Source of the DNA: Pectinophora gossypiella | Lineage: Eukaryota; Arthropoda; Insecta; Lepidoptera; Gelechiidae | Length of the DNA: 64,000 nt | NCBI RefSeq assembly: GCF_024362695.1 | Contig: NC_065405.1 | Location: 7,138,672 to 7,202,671 of the forward strand | Direction of reading: 5' to 3' | In this document: positions 31,482 to 40,564 of the stretch, in pieces | How the letters are laid out: each line of letters starts with the position of its first letter | Position numbering within the stretch: position 1 is the stretch's first letter | Made by a program: the position numbers and the translations under genes | Notes under the pieces: generated by a model | The model's input: only the letters and a program-made list of their open reading frames with translations | Database searches by the model: none | Told to the model about the DNA's origin: nothing

Positions 31482-34400
31482 ATGGGTATCGACTACGGGT
31501 AAGTACTTTAATGTTAATTATCCTATTATTTACTAATAGGCAGACAGGGAAGACGCCTTTAGTCCCACTAGTTCTGTTGTAAAGTTTTGTTATCAGAGAC
31601 AGGGTAGTAAGCAGTCACCGTTGATTCAAGTCATCATAATTCGTCTAAGAACTTTTACATTAGGTAGGTACCTGCAAGATGTCTGTGTGTGACTTGTAAT
31701 TCTGCCTACTCCGATACGGATTACGAACGTGAGAGTCGGTAGATAAGTTATTTGTTTGTTATTTACACTAATAAAGCGCAACAGGTAGGCAAAAACCCTC
31801 ACTTGTTTTATTCCATGATACGCCGACGCGTGTGACGCTTTCAATACCTATCTGAAAAATAAATAAATAATTAGGTATGTCTTTTTATCGTGTGAGTTGC
31901 GAGGTAGAATACCAGCCTCAACCCTGGTGTCAGGGTTATGATTGAGCCACCAAAGGCCCCTGACAGAGCTCATATAACGATTACTCACTTACATCAGTAA
32001 CCGGGACCAACGGCTTAACGTGCGTTCCGAAGCACGGATCATCTTACTTTCGGACAATCAGGTGATCAGCCTGTAATGTCCTAACCAAACTAGGGATCAC
32101 AAAGTGATTTTTGTGATATGACCCCACCGGGATTCGAACCCGGGGCCACCGGATAGTGAGTCCAATGCTCAACCACTGGACCACAGAGGCCGTTATTAGG
32201 TAGGTATATAAAAAAGTACGAAAAATAAATAATCTTGACTGATAGGTATTCGATCAGCGAGATTTGAAATCCAAGAGATGCGGTTTTCTACCTCTATAAG
32301 CGAGTGGGTGGGCTTAAGTGTGATATTCCAAATGAAAACGTATAAGTACTTAAACTTACAAGGACTCATTAGCTGTGTAGCGACTAGAATAGCCTTCTCG
32401 GATGTTTACGGATGGAAATTATGATTCATTTTGCATGTTTCGCTCTCACGCTTCATTTTCAACTTACAGTCAAAGAAATTTAAAATGCCCATGCAACTAT
32501 TACAAGGCAAATCAAGATTTTCAGAAGATAACAACCTTGGAAGATGTTGGTCTTACCATCTATCGACACATAGGAGGTAAAACAAATGTAAGTAGAAGTA
32601 AACACTTTGCTACCTATTAAAATTTAACGTAGCTAAATATCGAGTGAGGAGCTCGGTGGCGCAGCGGTAAACGCGCTCGGTCTGCGATTGTTGAAATTAA
32701 GCAACTTTCGTTTTCATCTCGAGCTCCTCCGTGCTTCGGAAGGCACGTTAAGCCGTTGGTCCCGGCTGCATTAGCAGTCGTTAATAACCACCAATCCGCA
32801 CTAGGCCCGTGTGGTAGTTTAAGGCCCGATCTCCCTATCCATCCATAGGGAAGGCCCGTGCCCCAGCAGTGGGGACGTTAATGGGCTGGCGATGAAATAT
32901 CGAGTCATGTATGTCAGTATGCTACAGAGTCAGAAATTTTAATACCAAACTTCCTCTTTCTTTGCCACTATCTCTACTAAAGCATATTAGCTTTTTTTTA
33001 TGTGACTTATTGTAGATTTGCCGCAGATGGCTTTTTTTTAACTACTTGGCCGGACAAATGGGGAGCGCTGAAGGCTCTCACCCGGTACAACGTTTTAGAT
33101 AACATGCCTGAGGGTGCCCAGTTGGGCGCGAGCATTATTAGCGTATATTATAAGTTACTTACTACTATTTTTGTTTTTTTTCCATTCTTCCTCGCACCTC
33201 GGTACGTTAGATGTGAGACACTGTCCAGCACGTCTCTCCGTCTAGACTGCCTTAATGATACCTACTTATACCTAAGCATTTTTGCAGGCACAAGAAACTA
33301 CACTTGTGATGGATGTCATGGCTGATGAAAATTTTGTTTTAGAGAATTCTAGCAATTTAGATATAATGCCAGAAGACTTTGTTCTTGCATTTGGTAAGCT
33401 ATGTATAGAAGTAAAAAAAGAAAAAGCATAATTTTAGCTTAGGTATGTGACGGTAATTTTGTTATGAACTTTGTCCGCAGAGCAAAATAAAATAAGCTGT
33501 CAACATTGCAAAAACATCGTAGAACACATAGAAAGATTATTAAAAAGTATACAGGTCATTAAAAATAGAGATACCAGAAGTATTTGTGCTCATTGTAGAT
33601 CTAGGCCTGAAACACAATGTCCTCGATGTCAAGAGATATTACGGAGATTTAACGCAGCAAAGAAAGAAGATCAAGAAAGGTGTAGAATTAATAAACGCGT
33701 AGTCATATGTTTAAACAAAGTTCCACCTAATTCTCGAACTGTAATTACTGTTATGGACCGTAAATCGAGTAAAGACACTGCAAACTATCTAGGCGATCAT
33801 TCACCACCACCCATTAGTTTTCTGGATATGGGACATCTTTGCTATCCGAAATGTCTTCATCCCAGTTGTACTAGACAGTTGTACGCTGACGACCTATCAG
33901 CCAGAACAGCTCCACCTCATTACCGCTCTTCAAAGTTAGAGTCCAAGTTAAGTAAATCTAGATTTGAACACGACTTGGAATTTGACTCTAAAATGAAAAA
34001 ATATCGGTCAGATGACTTGTTAGTTGATTCTTTGAAAAAACCTGTACAACCTGAAACAAAAAAGAAATTTGAATTTGTGTTCCCGAAAAGCAGCAAAAAA
34101 TCAATAGTGGTTCCGGATTTGAAACGTGTTAGCTCATCCGCTTTAGTAAAAGATATGCTTGATAAATCACATAAAGATAACAAAGAAAAAGAAAAAAATT
34201 ATAAGATTGAAAAGATCAAAGAAGACGAGAATAATAATTTAAAATTAAAAGCAAAGAAAACTGAAGATGAGCAATTTCAGTATACTTCATTACTTACGGC
34301 AAAAAAATATAAAGGGGAATATATACCTGAAACCTTTGAAGGAGAAAAGAAAATAGATGAAAAAAATAAAAAGAAACTGGTTAAAGGAGAAACAGAATCA

Positions 34401-37400
34401 AAAGAAAAACAAACGTCAAAAATATTGTCTGATGCCAAACTACGTAGTAGTGGTAAATCTGAACAAACTTCCAAGGAAAAGGGAGACAATGTTATCAAAC
34501 ATAAAAGTGATATACAAATAGATATAAAAAGGAGAGATAAATCTGAAGAAAAAAAAGGAAAAAGTAATAAAGATAACGACGACAAAACAACATATGGAGA
34601 AAGAAAAGGAAACATTCATAAAGATAAAGGAAATATGAAAAGACAGCCAGAAGAAAAAGGGTCACTAGAGAAAATAAAAGGTCCTTCTGGAATATCACAG
34701 AAACATAATCAAATAAAAGGAAAAAGTCAAAGCGAACAAATCCTAAAAAAAGAGAAATCAAAAGCAAGAAATAAAATACAAGAAATGTTTGCTAAAGAAA
34801 GTAAACTGGACGCTGAAAAGGTACAAAATAATATGGCGCAAACGGGACAGAACACAGACGACAAATTTGGACAAAAAAGAACCAATGAGGAAATAAGAAA
34901 AAGCGGTACAAAGAGAGAACAAGGCGTAAATGATTTGTCCGATAAAGGCGGGAAAGTTTCAAAGTCAGGCGTGAAAGATAACGAAATAGATAAAAGTGTA
35001 AAAGGTAAAGATGTACAAAATTTACCACAAAAAGATAACGTAACTAAAGCCGGCAAACAAGTTTCAGAGATATCAAAGAGGGACGAAAACACACTAGAGC
35101 CATCTGAAAGAGAAGGAAGAAATATTTCTGCCGAACTCCCAGGACATAAAAGTGATAAAGTTAAAAACTTGAAGGCTGGTGACAAATCTAGGCAAAAAGA
35201 AAGTATCGGTGAAGTTAATAAAGAAACTACAAAGAAAGGTAAAAAAGGGAAGAAAGAAAAAAATGACGCTAATGGAGATGAGAATATGGACACCTCCAAA
35301 TTGTTAAAATATAAGAAAGATAAAGATGTATCAACTAAAGAGAAAGGCGGAAAAAAGAAACGATTTCCACCAAACACAATATTTGAATTACCAGACTTGT
35401 TCAATGAAATAGGGACTAAGAAACAAGGCGATTACTCCGAAAAAGAAAAAAAGAGAATAAGAGAAAAACAATTTACTGTTGCAGAATTACAACAACTTGA
35501 GATATTAAAAGATTCTCTTGGTCAAGACATGAAACTGAAGACACCCGTATTACGAGGACAAAACTCTTTTCGGAACCAAGACAAAGAAAAGAAAATTGTT
35601 AGTAACCTATTGGCTGGAATTATCAATCATTTACCTATTGTTTCAAAACACAGAGATCATAGTCATAAAAGTCTTGCATCAGATTGTATTGTTTGTCATG
35701 CATCAGATGTCGAACTTGATCTTGATAGTTGGAGAAAGGGAAGAAATAATAAAGCTGCTTTAAATAAATACATAAAGTGTTTAAAAGTAAAGCAAGCTAA
35801 CAATTATATACAACAAACAGACGAAGGAGAGGATCACATTTTCGAATTTAAAAGCCTGGAACCAGTGGAGAAAAAACCTGAAGTAAAAAACCGTAAAAAA
35901 AAAGCACCGGTAATAGTATATTTTTATTTTAGTCAGTTTTATCTCATTCCGACTTCACAATCTGTCAAATATGAATTTACTACTAGCGATAAGGGCTTCC
36001 TTCATACAAAAGACATCAACGAGTCGCGGTACCGCCGCCTGTATATGAATATTGTGCATTGGGCTTATAGTCGACATAGGTCATCTTGTCGCATCGCATA
36101 AGTATGATCGCAATAATATGCACTATGCTCATATTAAATATACGTATTACATATTATTTAATTACTACTTGTTGATTTTTTACTATAATGTAACAAAACT
36201 CCTTAAATAAGTCTTATGGAGTAAGTGACTCAGTTTTCGACATTTGTCACTATGACAGTATGTGCATTTTGCAAGTACATTTTGTATATTTAGAAATATT
36301 TTTTTACAATTTTACAACTTTTATATTTTTTTACAATTTTTGAGTTTTTTTACAATTTTATATATCTTTATTTAATATTAATTATTACGGAAATGGCAAC
36401 TAACGAACCACGAATATCATATGATAGTTCAGGAGTAAGTTCTGAAAGCATAAGGCTTTTCGGTGCAGACCGCGAGCTAAGTTATTTTCGGTTTAGCTCG
36501 CATTTCGCATAGCTCGCATAGCAGCTTTTTAAATATAATGTTTGCATAGCTTGCAGTCAGCATATAAATATCGAACTTTAACTTTGCTCGTGTTCTGTAA
36601 CTGGCATTATTATTCTGTAACCTTGTCGGAATCGGTGGAGAACAACTCCTTAAAAGTTCTGTCAAAAGAAACTTATAGAAAGCCAATTATAAAAAGAGGG
36701 TTTTTTTATAATATTGTAAAATTAACCTTTGACAAGTTTCTTTTTGATAATACCGTTCAGTAAATGAAAACAGAACTAAGGTGGCCCGCCAAAAGTAACA
36801 GAGTAGGGTTGCTCCAAATCTTAAAATTATAAATACAATCGAGTTACTTTCTTTGAACATTATGTCGACAATTAACTGATTATAATTTCAGGAACCCTAT
36901 ATTGGTGGGAAAGGCATATTGAGGTACGCTCTGTCGGATCGTACGTTCATTGAAAACGGCTGGACGGTACTTCCAGTCGAAAAAGTGATCCGTCGAGTGA
37001 GTAATATTTTTCAAGCGTTTGGTTTAGCACAGCTACAGCCTTCCATCACCTTCTATTGAAAGCGACAGCAGCGCGGCGCGGCCACATACGTTAACGTTTG
37101 TAGAAAGAATAAAGTCAAAATCATATTTCATAGAGAAATGTCTTTTTGTTTCTCCAGGGTTTTTTTTTCCTTTTGTAGTGGTGTACCACGGTCGTGCGAC
37201 TATGTCCGTCTCGTTCTAATACTCACTATCTTACCCGCCCTAACTAGCGACTGATACCGATTGTCTTCTTATTAAGTAGTAACTGAATTTCTCTAGAATA
37301 TTGAATCTATTATATAGAATATACCTCTAGTTTAAATTTTTACTTCACACAGTAGATATAAAAAGTGTTAGTGACATCGTAACGAATAACGAGCTGCATC

Positions 37401-39024
37401 ATGACCCTCGGTATTCGTTACGATGTCACTTACACCCCGTACAGGTAGCCAAATACAAGTACGCACGGGTGTTAGTGACTCCGTAAGGAATACTGAGGGG
37501 GATGATTCAGACTGTGATTCTGAGTTAATATCAAGTGGAATTTCCTATCGGAACATTCATGAAAATTGTAGTGTTTTTTAATTATTTTTAGTTCCATACT
37601 TTTGCGACGGAAAATACCATTTGATATCAACTCAGAATCATGGTCTGAATCTTCCCTCAAGAGTTTTCGTTACGATGTCACTAACACCCTATATAACTAC
37701 TTATTTCGTTATATGATTTTATTAGATGAATGTGTACCGTATGCGGCCTGTGAACCCAGAATTCGACTGGTTTGAACATAACAAGAGCAAGGGTTACATG
37801 ACTTATGACACTGGCGAGAAACTGGCAGAAATTAATGATAACGGCCACGGAACCTGGTACTACCGCAGCGGCAGGCTGGCACTTGACTATTATGGCGCTG
37901 AAGGTGTTTAATATTGTAGAGAATTCTGTGTAATTTAGGCTCTGAGCGCCTTAATCGCTCTACATTTTGTTCGGAAAGATACAGCACTCGAAAAAGTTCG
38001 TATCTATCTACGGCCGTGTGACAAAGTACCTACATGTTGAATCTACCACAACATTCATTGTCGGTTATCTTAATTATTCTTGAATTTTCACTTACAGAAA
38101 TGAATGCTGAACGACGTTTTGTCATTTACAGCAGCGGTGAAAAAGATCAGAGAGGCCGTTCCTATCCAATTACTGTGTTAGCAACGTTCGATTACCTTGG
38201 AAACGGCATTGTGTTTGATCACAGTGGAAAAATACGGTAAAAATCACAATTTAGTTTGTCAAGGTCTGTCTACAGAAGATGTTTTTGACAAAAATATTTA
38301 ATACTGTTTCAGTCTCAAATATAACCAGGCTGAAGGCATTGTCCTCGATCGAGGAATAGGGCCCGTGTCACATTGGAAATGGCACTCGCTAAACGATCCG
38401 CCAATCCTGCAACAAGTCATGATGGACACCAGTTTGTATCCCAAAGATAAGAGCATACGCTCGCTTGGACACGAAGATGAGAAGAAAGAGAAACCAATTA
38501 ATGAGGAAATGTTAGAAATCGAGTTGCAGAACTTAGTAAAAGAAACAGATATGCAATCATCCACACAATATCAGCCATACCAAATAAAAATGAAAGCTTT
38601 AAAAATAAACGACCAATTCTCTCTAAGAATCTTAGATCAAAAAACAATATATCTAATATTTAGAGATGGCACAACGCATTTAAAGCTAAACTTGGGAATG
38701 GTATTGGATCAAGACGAAGTATTGGATACTGTTAAAACTGAAATAGGTGAAGTACATAGTACAAATTTTCGTCCGCCTGCGACGGATAGTTTAGCAGATA
38801 TACAGCGCAAACTTGCAATCGCCAGGAATTTTGATCGCGTGTGCGCGGAGCGCGAGCGACGGCTACGCCCGCAGGTACCCGTCGCTAGCGTTGACCGGCT
38901 GATCGCGGGCGTCTCGCACCCGCGGCCACAGGTTCATGTTCTGTCCCCTGCATCCAGCGCACGGGAATGTTACAAACACCGGAAGCCGCCCCTGAATATG
39001 TATTACGACACACGACTCATATAA
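31482..39024 (+). CDS. ERICH6/FAM194-like protein, paralogue A
   Basis: Eight exons: 31482-31498, 32470-32587, 33288-33393, 33481-35909, 36892-36996, 37726-37903, 38098-38236 and 38313-39024, giving 1267 residues. The first two exons encode a short CPC-containing module (CPCNYYKANQDFQKI). Exon 4 (residues 81-890) opens with CxxC pairs (CQHC, CAHC, CPRC) and continues as highly charged Lys/Glu/Ser-rich sequence; near its end is an H-rich CxxC motif (HSHK, CIVC). Exons 5-8 encode the FAM194 C-terminal domain: RYALSDRTFIENGW, MNVYRMRPVNPEFDWF, WYYRSGRLALDYYGAEG, FDYLGNGIVFDHSGKIR, HWKWHSLNDPP. Vertebrate ERICH6/FAM194 proteins are poorly characterised and mostly testis-expressed; the molecular role here is unknown. 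Two SINEs and other repeats sit in its introns. Exon 1 is tiny and inferred from phase and from paralogues B and C. Confidence 0.82.
31881..32193 (-). mobile_element. tRNA-derived SINE in paralogue A intron 1
   Basis: On the minus strand the unit starts GGCCTCTGTGGTCCAGTGG (A-box region), followed by GGTTCGAATCCC (B box), both hallmarks of a tRNA-derived RNA polymerase III promoter. A body shared with the SINEs at 32644 and 39441 follows (GTGCTTCGGA, GTTAAGCC, GGTCCCGG). The flanks carry an imperfect repeat (ACCTAATAA and ACCTAATTA) that may be a decayed target duplication. Confidence 0.75.
32644..32903 (+). mobile_element. tRNA-derived SINE in paralogue A intron 2
   Basis: The unit begins GAGCTCGGTGGCGCAGCGG, an A-box-like tRNA head. 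The B box is degenerate. The body GTGCTTCGGAAGGCACGTTA and GCCGTTGGTCCCGGCTGC, and the end CCCCAGCAGTGGGG followed by GATGA, are shared with other SINEs here. It is non-coding. Confidence 0.7.
33008..33150 (+). repeat. interspersed repeat fragment
   Basis: TATTGTAGATTTGCCGCAGA followed by TGGC recurs at 55333-55356 in paralogue C intron 4, each time followed by ACTTGGCCG or a close match. The shared block identifies a dispersed repeat; its boundaries and class are not clear. It lies in paralogue A intron 2. Confidence 0.5.
36393..36434 (+). CDS. candidate alternative first exon of paralogue A
   Basis: An ATG in good context (cggaaATGG) opens a 14-codon frame (MATNEPRISYDSSG) that ends exactly at GGA|GTAAGT. 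The phase (0) matches exon 5 at 36892, so splicing would give a 391-residue protein containing only the FAM194 domain, without the Lys/Glu-rich exon. No 3' splice site directly precedes it, which fits a transcription start nearby. It lies between a T-rich block with repeated TTTTTTACAATTTT and exon 5. No equivalent was seen in paralogues B or C. Confidence 0.5.
37365..37436. mobile_element. short MITE/foldback copy, GTTAGTGACATCGTAACGA family
   Basis: GTGTTAGTGACATCGTAACG on the left is matched by CGTTACGATGTCACTTACAC on the right, an inverted repeat of about 24 bp with one mismatch. The whole unit is 72 bp and lies in paralogue A intron 5, 30 bp before a longer member of the same family. Confidence 0.65.
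37467..37689. mobile_element. MITE/foldback, longer copy of the same family
   Basis: Left end GGGTGTTAGTGACTCCGTAA and right end CGTTACGATGTCACTAACAC are inverted, and the complementarity continues inward (GATTCTGAGTTAATATCAA versus TTGATATCAACTCAGAATC) for about 75 bp. The loop contains AATTATTTTTAG. It is non-coding. A decayed relative is at 61349-61470. Confidence 0.7.
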
Positions 39025-39440
39025 AACTTATAAATAAAACTATATTATCAAAATTGGTTCTTATTTCAGTTACTTTCTATGCAAATGCAATCACTAATTA
39101 CTTCATTTATGGTCTTTTTAAAGTCCAAACACCATTGTTCAACTATTGTGTCTGAAAATCTGAGCCGCAGAACCACCGCCATGCGGTCAAGAAGCATCCC
39201 TTGGGTTAAGTATAGAAAAGAATCTGCTTAAATAATTGAGGCTTACTTATTATCTCGTTATGATATATGTTTTTCAGCAGATTCGTTAAATGATTCTCGA
39301 AAGACAAAATGGTTGTAGAGAAGAAATAAAGTTGAGATATAAGCAGAATTCGTTGGTCTAACAGAAAACTGTTCGGTCTTACTTCATAGCTTATGTTGTT
39401 GTTTTGTTTGAGATTTTCACAGATATTTCATACTTTAACA

Positions 39441-40015
39441 GCCTCCGAGTTCTAGTGGTTACAGCGTTTTTTTTTTTTTATTCCTAGTACCCCTGCCGCA
39501 CAAGATAGGCAGGGTCCTTATCAAGGCAGACATATCTTACGCTTCTATGTAATATTATCTAGTTTGCCCGCAATAGGGCCCTACACTGCGCTACACTTTC
39601 ATTCCGAGTCTCTATTATCATACCAGTTCTCGCATTTATGCCTCTCGCACTTTTATCCATCATCTTTCATTCTGTCATTCCTACGGCCCTATTCTACGAT
39701 TTATAATTAAGTGGTTACAGCGTTAGGCTCACGATCCGGAGGTCCGGGTTCGATTCCCGATGGGGACATTGTCGAAATTACTTTGTGAAACCTTTGTTTG
39801 GTAAGGACTTTTCAGGCCTGAATCACCTGATTGTCCGAAAAAGTAAGATGATTCTGCGCTTCGGAGGCCACGTTAAGCCCCCGGTCCCGGCTATTAACCA
39901 TAAAAACCACCAACAACAACCCGCATTGGAGCAGCGTGGTAGAGTAGGTATGCTCCATAAGGGGAGGCCTGTGCCCAGCAGTGGGACGAATATAGGCTGT
40001 TTATGTTGTGTTTTA
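39441..40015 (+). mobile_element. tRNA-derived SINE interrupted by a nested insert
   Basis: GCCTCCGAGTTCTAGTGGTT (A-box region) is cut by a 244-bp insert and resumes at 39711 with GTGGTTACAGCGTTAGGCTC, then GGGTTCGATTCCC (B box). The body shares GCGCTTCGGAGGCCACGTTA and GGTCCCGGC with the other SINEs, and it ends near CCCAGCAGTGGGACG. Removing the insert and one copy of its target duplication gives a SINE of about 320 bp. Confidence 0.75.
39467..39710 (-). mobile_element. retroposon nested in the SINE, 12-bp target duplication
   Basis: GTGGTTACAGCG occurs at 39455-39466 and 39711-39722, exactly flanking the 244-bp insert. The insert begins with a T-run on the plus strand, so the inserted strand is minus and ends in poly(A). 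It is probably the 3' end of a 5'-truncated non-LTR element; no reading frame could be assigned. Confidence 0.8.
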
Positions 40016-40127
40016 TTTCATACTTTAAGATTATTAAATGTCTGAATTTTCTCCAAATCCATGCTCTATGTGTGTATTAGGTACTTCTGTTTCAATCTTT
40101 GATCGTATAGGCGTCAGCGTCAGACAT

Positions 40128-40324
40128 AGGTCCGTGTTGCTCTATGGCGTCAGCGTCACACACCACACACAGATGCGCGTGTACGATAACGTCAATGTGT
40201 AATGTCTTTAAAACCAGGATTTTTTATATGAAGTGTCCAGGTCCAGGGTGTGCTCACAGCCATTTACGTGTTAAATGTCTGTGGGTGTGCTGGAGGTTGA
40301 GGCGCCATAGAGCAACACAGACCT
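40128..40324. mobile_element. MITE with 22-bp inverted ends
   Basis: The left end AGGTCCGTGTTGCTCTATGG and the right end, read as its complement, AGGTCTGTGTTGCTCTATGG differ at one position, and both continue into GCG. The 197-bp unit is non-coding. The core GTGTTGCTCTATG also appears near 57149, suggesting a related fragment in paralogue C intron 7. Confidence 0.6.
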
Positions 40325-40564
40325 CTGAGGACCTGAGGCGCTGTTCATTATCTGGTCATTGAATCTTCATTCTTCATGCTGTCAACGATTTCGTTTGATT
40401 CTTCATATTCGTGCTGAAACGTCATTTTAGAAATTTCTTCTTACATTTTGATTTTATTTAATCATTTCTTATTTATTGTAAAATGTTATAATTACCTACT
40501 TAATTAGGTAACTTATAAACTTACACTTACTGTTACGTGTGTGGGAGTAGGTAGTGAAGGAGCA

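Larger units (their letters stand above)
39025..40564. other. intergenic between paralogues A and B
   Basis: No gene is supported. The interval contains an interrupted SINE (39441-40015), the element nested in it, and a MITE (40128-40324), and should contain the promoter of paralogue B. Confidence 0.5.

Noticed and set aside
32121..32191. tRNA gene
   Set aside because: The A and B boxes belong to a tRNA-derived SINE; no complete cloverleaf is present and the SINE body follows. The same holds for 32644 and 39441.
32402..32469. ATG at 32402 as the start of paralogue A
   Set aside because: The frame is open from there into exon 2, but an acceptor (CTTACAG) at the paralogous position and an ATG mini-exon at 31482-31498 in the right phase match the B and C structure. 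It remains a weaker alternative.
34727..35404. Minus-strand frame of 225 codons opposite paralogue A exon 4
   Set aside because: A/G-rich Lys/Glu codons on one strand automatically leave Phe/Ser/Leu-rich open frames on the other. The same applies to the frames opposite B and C exon 4.
37365..37689. CRISPR-like repeat-spacer array
   Set aside because: The repeats are inverted foldback arms in a eukaryotic intron, without regular spacers.
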